Assembly (NCBI GenBank): GCA_013298595.1
Contig: JAAFIG010000022.1
Location: 1-64,000, forward strand
Length of the DNA: 64,000 nucleotides
Source of the DNA: Deinococcales bacterium
GTDB taxonomy: Bacteria; Deinococcota; Deinococci; Deinococcales; JAAFIG01
Reading direction: 5' to 3'
Each line of letters starts with the position of its first letter. Position 1 is the stretch's first letter. The position numbers were made by a program, and so were the translations under genes. This document shows positions 32,398 through 39,828 of this stretch, in pieces. The notes under the pieces were generated by a model. The model was given only the letters and a program-made list of their open reading frames with translations, was not told where the DNA came from and searched no databases.

Positions 32398-34068
32398 TCA
32401 GTCTTCACTCGTTCCATCGTCTGCCATTTTGACAATTCTTGGGTCAAATCGTGCTACCACTTTGACCAAATCGGTTTGGGCGTTCATGACTGAATCAATG
32501 TTTTTATAAGCCAGTGGATTCTCGTCAATACCCGCCGATAAGAGGGTTACACCTGCTGCCTCGAGTTGCGGTTTAATCATTTTCCAATTGAATTGCTCTT
32601 TGGCTTTGGTGCGGCTCATGGCTCGTCCCGCACCGTGGCTGGCACTATGTAAGCTGTTGGCGTTGCCCAGTCCTCGAACCACAAAACCTGGGGTTGCCAT
32701 GCTGCCCGGAATCATGCCAAGGACTCCGTTGCCAGCTGGCGTTGCACCTTTGCGGTGCACGTAGACATCCTTGGGTGTGCCGTCTATGTTGTGTTGCTCG
32801 AGCCATGCAAAGTTATGATGGTTTTCTAAACCAAATAGCACACTGGCGCCAATGGCTTTGATCACTTTTTTGTGAATCAGTGCATGGTTAGCACTGGCAT
32901 ACTCGCCCATTAAGTTCATGGCTGCCCAGTACTCGAGTCCTGCTTCTGAGGTCATATCGAGCCAAGAAAGGTGCTTGAGTTCCTTAGGTAATTCTGGGTG
33001 TAAACCCATGGCAAGGTTCGAGTAATGGTTTGCCACTTTCGCACCAGCGCCTCGTGAACCACTGTGCGATAACAAAGCTAGGTACTCGCCTGCTTCGAGT
33101 CCAAGGTCTGGTTTCTCGAGGGTGATAACGCCAAATTCAACAAAGTGATTACCACTGCCTGAGGTGCCAAGTTGCTCTCGAGCTTTACTGAACACTTCTC
33201 GAGTGACTCGGGTGACATTCCAGTCCATATCGAGTACAGCATGCTCGAGTGGGCGTTGCCAAGTTGCTCCTGCACCGAATTTGGTTTCGGATTCGATGGC
33301 TCGTTTTAATTCCTCGAGGTTACGGGTAAAGGCTTTAGAAACAGGGATATCCAGAATGGATAATTTCATTCGGCAAGCAATATCCACACCAACAGCATAC
33401 GGAATAATCGCACCTTCGGTGGCGAGTACCCCACCAATTGGTAAACCATAACCAAGGTGAGCATCGGGCATCAGTGCGCCACGAACAGCCACAGGTAAAC
33501 GCGCCGCATGACGCATTTGCTCGAGTGCCCCATTTTCGATTCCTTCGCCCCAAACTTGGTATGGCACTGGTTCATCTCGAGCCACAATCGGTTTTGGTTT
33601 GGTGAGTTCTGGAATTAAATCTGCAAAATGCCCGCTGTAATCGAGCGGATTAGCCATCAGCACTTTTAGATCGCGCAGCATTTCGCGCTTATCAGGGTGC
33701 GATTTTAAGAGTTGCGCGGTTAAAGCAAGGGCGCTTTGTGGAATGCCAAGGGCTAATAATTCTTTTGCTTTCATGATTGGTTTTTCCTTGTGTTGTGTTC
33801 GGATTGGTTCAGCGGCAATTGCTCCTGGAGTTGCTCCTGCTTCGCCTGAATGGGTTAAGTCATCAAACTTTGTGCGTCTATCCCAACGTATACCGCGATC
33901 ATCACGAATGTACTGTACTCGATGCCACGGAATTTCGCTTTGTCCAAAAGATTCAAGACTGGTTTCTTGTAAACCATCGAATCTTGAGTCGAAACCAACG
34001 CTGAAATCCGAGATTTCAAAACGTGGATCATGACTGATTTGTTTGTAAATGCTTTTTGCGGGGGTCAT
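32398..34068 (-). CDS. rtcB: MJ1316 (DUF504) domain fused to RtcB RNA ligase
   Basis: 556 aa. Residues about 1-78 form an MJ1316/DUF504 RNA cyclic-group end recognition domain (SIYKQISHDPRFEISDFSV, IPWHRVQYIRDDRGIRWDR). After a Gly/Ala/Pro linker the RtcB ligase follows, with VGVDIACRM (Mn-binding Asp/Cys), GSGNHFVEFG, LLSHSGSRG, LENHHNFAW and the guanylated His in SASHGAGRAMSR. RtcB joins 2',3'-cyclic phosphate ends to 5'-OH in RNA. The start is the ATG after AAGAGG. An internal ATG at 33774 with AAGGA upstream could also yield RtcB alone (458 aa). Confidence 0.9.
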   Translation of the reverse strand: MTPAKSIYKQISHDPRFEISDFSVGFDSRFDGLQETSLESFGQSEIPWHRVQYIRDDRGIRWDRRTKFDDLTHSGEAGATPGAIAAEPIRTQHKEKPIMKAKELLALGIPQSALALTAQLLKSHPDKREMLRDLKVLMANPLDYSGHFADLIPELTKPKPIVARDEPVPYQVWGEGIENGALEQMRHAARLPVAVRGALMPDAHLGYGLPIGGVLATEGAIIPYAVGVDIACRMKLSILDIPVSKAFTRNLEELKRAIESETKFGAGATWQRPLEHAVLDMDWNVTRVTREVFSKAREQLGTSGSGNHFVEFGVITLEKPDLGLEAGEYLALLSHSGSRGAGAKVANHYSNLAMGLHPELPKELKHLSWLDMTSEAGLEYWAAMNLMGEYASANHALIHKKVIKAIGASVLFGLENHHNFAWLEQHNIDGTPKDVYVHRKGATPAGNGVLGMIPGSMATPGFVVRGLGNANSLHSASHGAGRAMSRTKAKEQFNWKMIKPQLEAAGVTLLSAGIDENPLAYKNIDSVMNAQTDLVKVVARFDPRIVKMADDGTSED

Positions 34069-34150
34069 AAAAAATCCTCTTGCCACTATTGTGCAATAAA
34101 GATTTTTTGAATGCGCCTTTGTAATAGCGTAAGCAAGATGAGCTACTGGC

Positions 34151-34789
34151 TTAGAACTTCTCGAGTAATTTATGTTTGTACGCTAGATGAATAGCTTCGG
34201 CTCGGCTTTTGGCACCGAGTTTCGAGAAAATATTGTTGGCATGGAATTTCACGGTGGGCAACGCCACTTTAATTTCATCGGCGATGTCTTGGTTACTTTT
34301 ACCAACGCTCATCAGGTGCAGCACTTCGCGTTCTCGAGCGGTTAAGTCCTCGCCAATATTGGCATTTTGCACAGCTTGGATCAGGGCTTCAGTAGCTTCT
34401 GGGGCAAGGGTACGGCGACGCATGGCAGCGTTGCGAATTGCCTCGAGAATTTCGTTTGCCCCCGAGGTTTTTAATAAGTAACCGATGGCTCCTGCTTGCA
34501 TGGCATTTTGTACCAAATCAGGGTCGTAGAAACTGGTCAGCATAATAATTTGAACATGCCGATTATTGGCACGAATGGCAGCTGCGGCAGTGGCACCATC
34601 CATCGTTGGCATTTTCAAATCCATTAAAATCACATCAGGCTCGAGGGTTTCGGTTTGTTCGATTGCCTGTTGTCCGTTAATCGCTTCGCCAACCCATTCG
34701 ATACCATTAGCGGTGCGTAACATGGTGCTTAGCCCTGCCCGTACCATCGGGTGGTCATCGACAATTAAAACACGAATTGGGTTATTCAT
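34151..34789 (-). CDS. NarL/FixJ-family response regulator (orphan)
   Basis: 212 aa. Receiver about 5-120 (VDDHPMVRAG, phosphoacceptor Asp in VILMDLKMPTMDG, Lys in YLLKTSG) and C-terminal LuxR-type HTH (LTAREREVLHLMSVGKSNQD, then IADEIKVALPTVKFHANNIF). No kinase nearby. Second NarL-type orphan in the window. A terminator-like hairpin lies in its upstream region, so its expression may be attenuated. Confidence 0.92.
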   Translation of the reverse strand: MNNPIRVLIVDDHPMVRAGLSTMLRTANGIEWVGEAINGQQAIEQTETLEPDVILMDLKMPTMDGATAAAAIRANNRHVQIIMLTSFYDPDLVQNAMQAGAIGYLLKTSGANEILEAIRNAAMRRRTLAPEATEALIQAVQNANIGEDLTAREREVLHLMSVGKSNQDIADEIKVALPTVKFHANNIFSKLGAKSRAEAIHLAYKHKLLEKF

Positions 34790-34812
34790 CGCTGCCTCGA
34801 GACATAAATAAA

Positions 34813-34905
34813 GGGGGGTTCATCGCTCCCTCCCATGTCTCCCACACAGAGCAACGAACCTCCCAACTTTTGCGATTGCCAACAGCAATCGTGGGTATAG
34901 AATAC
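34813..34905 (-). ncRNA. Candidate structured leader or small RNA upstream of the NarL gene
   Basis: On the minus strand a 7-bp hairpin CGATTGC / GCAATCG (34885-34891 with 34873-34879) is followed by a 16-position stem between 34849-34864 and 34813-34828 (two mismatches, one G-U). That stem ends in CCCCCC and TTTATTTAT, the shape of an intrinsic terminator, 24 nt before the regulator ATG. TATTCT near 34900-34905 could be a -10. Either attenuator or independent small RNA; no known RNA family recognised. Confidence 0.4.
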
Positions 34906-34962
34906 GAATCAGGCGTTGTTCTAAAAACCATCATGCGAATAGCATACTCCCTAAACCTTCGG

Positions 34963-35616
34963 TTAGGCGTGTTTTAAAGCCTCTCGCTTGGTTAAGGCTG
35001 ATAACTCAGGATGCTCGAGAATAAATTGTTTCACTGCTTCAGCGTTGGTGTATGCATATTCGCGTAATGCCCAGCCAATAGATTTACGAATAAAAAATTC
35101 TGGCTCGAGTGCATTGGCTAGAATGAACCGAAATAAACGTGGCTGATTGGTTTTTTCTTTGTAGGCTAATTGATGCTGAATTGCCATGCGGCGCAACCAA
35201 AAATTAGGATGCACCGACCAAAGCTCGAGCCGAGCCTCCGCTGTTGGGTCACGTAAAGCAATACTGCCAGCCGCACCGTCAAGCGAATCTATGGTATCCC
35301 ACCAACTTTTTTGCAACACACATGCCTCGAGTAAATCCAGATGCGAAACATCCAAGGTTTTACTGCGCCACAAAATATAATCACACGCTGCGTACTGATA
35401 CTCGCGTTCGGGTAATGCCCAGAGTTGCCTTACCAATTCAGTCTCAAGGGGGGTCTTCAGTAAACCTAATTCAAGCAAAGCTGCTTTAACAGCTTTGACT
35501 CGAGTTGGGCTTGGCACGCCCAGAAAAGGAAATTGGTTTCGCATATAAGCACGCATTGCAACAGCTTTTTCGGCGTTGCGTAAAGGCTCGAGGTGGTTGC
35601 GGATGGTTTCAATCAT
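34963..35616 (-). CDS. AlkD-like DNA alkylation repair glycosylase
   Basis: 217 aa from the ATG giving MIETIRNHLEPLRNAEKAV. All-helical HEAT-like AlkD family: MRNQFPFLGVPSPTRVKAVK, YQYAACDYI, KSWWDTIDSLDGAAGSIALR (partly shown) and EFFIRKSIGWALREYAYTN. It excises alkylated (3-methyl-, 7-methyl-) purines. A longer frame upstream overlaps ruvB and is rejected. It starts 7 bp after the ruvB stop, so both are cotranscribed as a DNA repair pair. Confidence 0.88.
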   Translation of the reverse strand: MIETIRNHLEPLRNAEKAVAMRAYMRNQFPFLGVPSPTRVKAVKAALLELGLLKTPLETELVRQLWALPEREYQYAACDYILWRSKTLDVSHLDLLEACVLQKSWWDTIDSLDGAAGSIALRDPTAEARLELWSVHPNFWLRRMAIQHQLAYKEKTNQPRLFRFILANALEPEFFIRKSIGWALREYAYTNAEAVKQFILEHPELSALTKREALKHA

Positions 35617-35623
35617 AAGGGTG

Positions 35624-36601
35624 CTACTCAAGCAACATATCTTGTGGAATGGCGTAACCAAGGTGGTCGTATGCCAGTGGGGTGAGCATTCTGCCCCTCG
35701 AGGTTCGTTTCATAAATCCGAGTTGGATTAAATACGGTTCGTATAAATCTTCGATGGTCAGGGCATCTTCGGAAATAGCCGTGGCGAGGGTGTCCAAGCC
35801 AACAGGTCCACCTGCAAATTTGGTAATCATGGTCTCGAGCAGGTTTTTGTCACGATCGGTTAAACCAACAGTGTCTAAACCAAGTTGGTCAAGGGCAGCG
35901 TGGGTTCTGGCAGAATCTATGCGGAATTCTCCTGCAACTTGGGCGTAATCTCGAATGCGGTTGAGTAGGTTCTTGGCAATTCGCATTGTGCCTCGAGAAC
36001 GTGCTCCGATTTCCAGAGCAGCTTCAGGGGATATTTCTAAGCCTTGCAGTACAGCTTCTTTCTCGAGATTCTGGGCTAGTTCGGTTGGGCTGTAGTATTC
36101 CAAATGCTCGATGATGCCAAAACGGCTTCGCATTGGTTGGGTTATTAAGCCTGGGCGAGTGGTGGCACCAATTAAGGTAAACCGTGGAATCGGTAATTGA
36201 ATGCTGCGGGCAGCGGGTCCTTGCCCAATGACAATATCTAACCGAAAATCTTCCATAGCTGGGTAGAGGTGTTCTTCGGCAACCCTGCCTAAACGATGAA
36301 TTTCGTCTATGAAAAGCACATCGCCTTCCTCGAGTGAATTGGTTAAAATCGCTGCTAAGTCACCTGGTTTTTCGATGGCGGGTCCGGAAGTTGGACGAAT
36401 ACCTACGCCCATTTCATAAGCAATAATATGGGCTAAAGTGGTTTTACCAAGCCCAGGGGGTCCAAAAACCAGCACATGATCAAGTGCTTGGTTGCGTCCT
36501 TTAGCGGCTTGAATGTAAACCTCGAGTTTGCGTTTAAGTTTGTCCTGTCCGACATAATCGGCAAGGCGTTTCGGGCGATTTGCACCAGCTGGTTGAGTCA
36601 T
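35624..36601 (-). CDS. ruvB: Holliday junction branch migration helicase RuvB
   Basis: 325 aa. AAA+ motor for Holliday junction migration with RuvA. N-terminal [20 protein letters not shown], Walker [10 protein letters not shown], Walker [11 protein letters not shown], sensor [11 protein letters not shown], arginine finger region [12 protein letters not shown], and C-terminal winged helix [32 protein letters not shown] precedes the ATG. ruvA and ruvC are not adjacent. Upstream shows a TATACT about 45 bp before the start. Confidence 0.96.
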   Translation of the reverse strand: MTQPAGANRPKRLADYVGQDKLKRKLEVYIQAAKGRNQALDHVLVFGPPGLGKTTLAHIIAYEMGVGIRPTSGPAIEKPGDLAAILTNSLEEGDVLFIDEIHRLGRVAEEHLYPAMEDFRLDIVIGQGPAARSIQLPIPRFTLIGATTRPGLITQPMRSRFGIIEHLEYYSPTELAQNLEKEAVLQGLEISPEAALEIGARSRGTMRIAKNLLNRIRDYAQVAGEFRIDSARTHAALDQLGLDTVGLTDRDKNLLETMITKFAGGPVGLDTLATAISEDALTIEDLYEPYLIQLGFMKRTSRGRMLTPLAYDHLGYAIPQDMLLE

Positions 36602-36694
36602 GGGGTTTCCTAAAGGGGTGAGTGATTGGTAACTTGTTGTGGGTAGTATACGACGTTAGCCTATTTTATTCGGTTTTTAACGTAATTACCAGTT

Positions 36695-36763
36695 CTCGAG
36701 TAACTAATCTTCATCTTCTCGAGTAATCAATCTTCATCCTCTCGAGTAACCAATCTTCATCTC
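36695..36763 (+). repeat. Three 23-bp tandem repeats upstream of the DUF4097 gene
   Basis: Units start at 36695, 36718 and 36741 and read CTCGAGTAAC/T, then C/T-AATCTTCATC plus two bases. A partial fourth unit (TTCGCGTAAAAT) supplies the -10 TAAAAT at 36770-36775. The units are spaced about two helical turns apart. Confidence 0.85.
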
Positions 36764-36781
36764 TTCGCGTAAAATACAAGT

Positions 36782-37810
36782 ATGAAACCAGATGAGTCCC
36801 CACAAACTCGAGTATCAAATTGGTTAGATGAAATCAATCAACAAGCTTCGTGGTTGCCTTTAGGGGCTTTTTTGATTGTCTTATTATTCACTCCGCTAGG
36901 GCGTTTATGGTGGTTGTGGTTACTGGTTGTTGCTTTAGTATTTTTACTGCGACGCATGACATTACCAATAGCGGCAGTATGGGCAGCTGTGGCAATTGCT
37001 GGTGGTTTATTTACTGCTGGTGGTTGGAATGGACGCACCCTTAGCCCAACCCTGCGCGACGACCCCGAAGATCAACAAAGTATTGATTGGACAGGTATTC
37101 AGCGGCTCGAGATTAAGAATTTTAATGGTGATATCAAAATTTTGGCACAACAAGGCAATGGTGGTTTGCGATTAGACCGTAAAGGTGATGCCAGTGTCAG
37201 TTTAGAACGTGCCGATACAACCCTACGGATTACCGCTCGTAAACCATTTTTTAGTTTCTCGAGTGGCGTGAATATGGTTTTAACAATTCCCGAGAGTTTA
37301 TTGGTGAGCATTCAAAATAGTAATGGCATGGTGCACAGTTCGGGGTTGATTCGGGATTTAACAATCAATAACAGCAATGGACGCATCGAAATTCAAGATT
37401 CTGGCAAAAGCCAAGTGAAACTCGAGAGTAGCAATGGCGAAATTCAATTACAACGCGTTTCAGGCGAAATCAAAGCCAAAACTAGCAATGCTAAAATTCG
37501 TTTGTTACAAGCCAGCAATCTGCAATTCAACCTCGAGACCAGTAATGGCAGCATTCAACTTGAACAACTGAATCTGGAAAACAATACAACCTCTAAAGTC
37601 CAAACCAGCAATGGCAGCATCCAACTCGAGAATATCCAAGCACCCAGTGGTTTACTGATTCGTGGCAATACCAACAATGCGCGAGTCGATGTGAACTTAC
37701 CCGGTTTTGAATTGCGGCTCGAGGATCAGAGTTTTGAAGCCAAAAAAGAGGGATTTGGACAAGCTATCCTTGAATTACAAACCAGCAACGACCGAATTAT
37801 TGTGCGTTGA
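36782..37810 (+). CDS. Membrane-anchored DUF4097 beta-helix protein
   Basis: 342 aa. Two or three N-terminal transmembrane helices (about 22-85: WLPLGAFLIVLLFTPLGRLW, and so on), then an extended DUF4097-type beta-strand repeat region (IKNFNGDIKIL, NSNGRIEIQ, SSNGEIQLQRVSGEIK, TSNGSIQLEQLN) forming a putative right-handed beta-helix. Function unknown, possibly an envelope-stress or adhesin-like sensor. TAAAAT ends 6 nt before the ATG, and a tandem-repeat array lies just upstream. The serine/threonine kinase follows on the same strand. Confidence 0.82.
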   Translation: MKPDESPQTRVSNWLDEINQQASWLPLGAFLIVLLFTPLGRLWWLWLLVVALVFLLRRMTLPIAAVWAAVAIAGGLFTAGGWNGRTLSPTLRDDPEDQQSIDWTGIQRLEIKNFNGDIKILAQQGNGGLRLDRKGDASVSLERADTTLRITARKPFFSFSSGVNMVLTIPESLLVSIQNSNGMVHSSGLIRDLTINNSNGRIEIQDSGKSQVKLESSNGEIQLQRVSGEIKAKTSNAKIRLLQASNLQFNLETSNGSIQLEQLNLENNTTSKVQTSNGSIQLENIQAPSGLLIRGNTNNARVDVNLPGFELRLEDQSFEAKKEGFGQAILELQTSNDRIIVR

Positions 37811-37847
37811 TTGCTTTTCAACCTTGGCTATCTGGTATTCTACAGCT

Positions 37848-38657
37848 GTGCCAATCCCAGGAACGATTCTGCTCGAGAAGTATCGTATTGTGCGACCAAT
37901 TGCACGCGGTACTTCGAGTGTGGTCTATTTGGCTTTTGATATGTTTGGCGCACCTTTTGCTGTGAAATTATTCCCTCCCGAAATGGCTTCTCGAGCCGAC
38001 CGCGAGTATTTAGTGGGTAGTCGGTTGCAACACAAAAATGCGAATCCTGTACTCGAACGAATTGTGGTCGAAGGGCAGCCTGGGGTGCTGATGCCATTTG
38101 CGCCTGGTTTGCGTTTCTCGGAATATGTTGGACAGCACGGCTTAAAACAATTTATGGATGTCTTTGTGCAAGCCCTCGAGGGTTTAGCCCATATGCACCA
38201 ACGTGGCATGGTGCATCGGGATTTTAAACCAGAGAATCTGGTGGTTTCCCCCGGCGATGCCCCTGGTGGTCTCGAGGTAAAACTGATTGATTATGATTTA
38301 TCGGGTCCGACTCAGGAATTATTTAAGGATCGAGTCACTGCTGGAACAATTGCTTATATCTCGCCTGAGGCAATTCTGGGTGTGCCATTAACCCAAAGTG
38401 CCGATTTATATAGCGCTGGTATTATGTTGTACTGGGGTATTACTGGACAGCATCCATTTGATGGCGAACCCCAAGAAGTGCTGCAAGCACATTTGCACAC
38501 TGTGCCACCTGAACCCTCGAGTGTGCGCGAGGGACATGTTTCGCATGTGCTTGACCGCGTAGCATTGCGGTTATTGCGGAAAAATCCTGCTGAGCGTTAC
38601 CCCGATGCTCTCTCGGTTTTAACCGAATTATTAAAGCTGACCACCATTGCTGAATAA
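37848..38657 (+). CDS. Serine/threonine protein kinase
   Basis: 269 aa, kinase domain only. Glycine loop PIARGTSSVVYLAFD, ATP-binding Lys in FAVKLFP, catalytic loop MVHRDFKPENLVV, metal motif LIDYDLSG (DYD in place of DFG), and APE-type AYISPEAIL. No transmembrane helix or sensor domain, so cytosolic. The GTG at 37848 is chosen because TATTCT ends 6 nt before it and the kinase fold starts there; a longer frame from 37707 overlaps the DUF4097 gene. It may phosphorylate envelope proteins such as its neighbour. Confidence 0.88.
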   Translation: MPIPGTILLEKYRIVRPIARGTSSVVYLAFDMFGAPFAVKLFPPEMASRADREYLVGSRLQHKNANPVLERIVVEGQPGVLMPFAPGLRFSEYVGQHGLKQFMDVFVQALEGLAHMHQRGMVHRDFKPENLVVSPGDAPGGLEVKLIDYDLSGPTQELFKDRVTAGTIAYISPEAILGVPLTQSADLYSAGIMLYWGITGQHPFDGEPQEVLQAHLHTVPPEPSSVREGHVSHVLDRVALRLLRKNPAERYPDALSVLTELLKLTTIAE

Positions 38658-38690
38658 CCTTGGAAGCACTTCAGATGGTAAGCCAGTACG

Positions 38691-38718
38691 AAGTGTAGGC
38701 AATGACTTGTCGCCTACG
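38691..38718. repeat. Palindromic repeat (CTTGT-loop family, degenerate)
   Basis: GTAGGC (38695-38700) pairs with GCCTAC (38712-38717) around AATGACTTGTC. The flanks resemble the GTAGG...CCTAC ends of the other family copies. Confidence 0.5.
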
Positions 38719-38741
38719 ATAAGAACAAGCGAGGAAAGAGC

Positions 38742-39638
38742 ATGTTTTTTCAAAAACCCGCACAACTCAGCGGCGCACTCAGCGGTGCTATTAGCTATTG
38801 TCGCAATGTCACTTCACATCATAGTAAAACCTTTTATTTTGGCAGTTGTTTCTTTCCGATGCAGCAACGCCAAGCTGTTTGGGCTGTGTACGCAGCTTGC
38901 CGCCTCGGTGATGACACCGTAGACGAATTACAAGGGCAGGCTGCCAGAAATGCCCTCGAGTTGTGGCGTGAACGGGTACAAAATGCCATTGCTGGCTCGC
39001 CAGACACCGACCCCATGGCGCAAGCCTTAGCTTGGGCTGCCAAACAGTACCCAATTCAATTTGACCCGTTTGCCGAACTCTACCTTGGTCTTGAAATGGA
39101 TTTGGTTCAGCATCGTTATCAGACGCTCGAGGAATTGTTGTTGTACTGCCGCCGAGTGGCTGGTGTGGTTGGTTGGATGATTACACCAATTGCTGGGTTT
39201 GATGGTGGCGAAGCAACCCTCGAGCGTGCCTTAAAACTGGGTATGGCAATGCAGATCACCAATATTCTGCGCGATGTTGGCGAAGATTTAGATCGTGGCA
39301 GAATTTATTTACCTGCCGATTTAATGCAGAAATATGGTGTTACAGAACGTGATTTACTCGAGCGCCGCGTCACCCCAGCCTACATTGCATTGATGCGCGA
39401 ATTAGATCGTATTGCCCGAGATTTATACCGCGAAGGCTGGAAAGGTTTACCACATTTACACGGCACAGCGCGTATTGCTGTGGCTGTGGCAGCTCGGGCT
39501 TACGAAGCCATTTTGGGTGCATTAGAACTCAATGGTTTTGATAATTTTAATAAACGCGCCAGTATTTCGGGGCAGAAAAAACTTGCCATGATTCCAGGGG
39601 TTTTCCTCGAGTTACGACGCACGACACATTTGCATTGA
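38742..39638 (+). CDS. crtB: Phytoene/squalene synthase
   Basis: 298 aa. Head-to-head prenyl synthase: first Asp-rich motif LGDDTVDE (about 55-62), second DVGEDLDRGRIYLP, and YCRNVTSHHSKTFYFGS at the N-terminus. It condenses two geranylgeranyl diphosphates to phytoene, the first carotenoid step; squalene formation is the alternative. GAGGAAAGAGC precedes the ATG. No other carotenoid gene is in the window. Pigmentation fits a Deinococcota-like host. Confidence 0.88.
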   Translation: MFFQKPAQLSGALSGAISYCRNVTSHHSKTFYFGSCFFPMQQRQAVWAVYAACRLGDDTVDELQGQAARNALELWRERVQNAIAGSPDTDPMAQALAWAAKQYPIQFDPFAELYLGLEMDLVQHRYQTLEELLLYCRRVAGVVGWMITPIAGFDGGEATLERALKLGMAMQITNILRDVGEDLDRGRIYLPADLMQKYGVTERDLLERRVTPAYIALMRELDRIARDLYREGWKGLPHLHGTARIAVAVAARAYEAILGALELNGFDNFNKRASISGQKKLAMIPGVFLELRRTTHLH

Positions 39639-39828
39639 ATTTGTTTTGCCAAATACCGCAAGGCAGACACAAATTTCACTGAATTGTCATGATTGTCCCG
39701 TAAACACTTGCTAAGCTGTACTGGAAAGTCTGCATAACCTGACCATACTTGGGTTGGGTGTTTTGCAGAACATTATTTTGTATGCTGGTGTGACAAAGTT
39801 GTACTCGAGTCCTATCGGGAGAAAAAAC

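Noticed and set aside
34813-34864. Stem considered as SRP or 6S RNA
   Set aside because: The conserved SRP GGAA-type apical motif and the 6S open-promoter-like bubble are not present.
36695-36763. Short repeats considered as a CRISPR array
   Set aside because: Units are contiguous 23-bp tandem repeats without spacers, only three copies, and no cas genes nearby.
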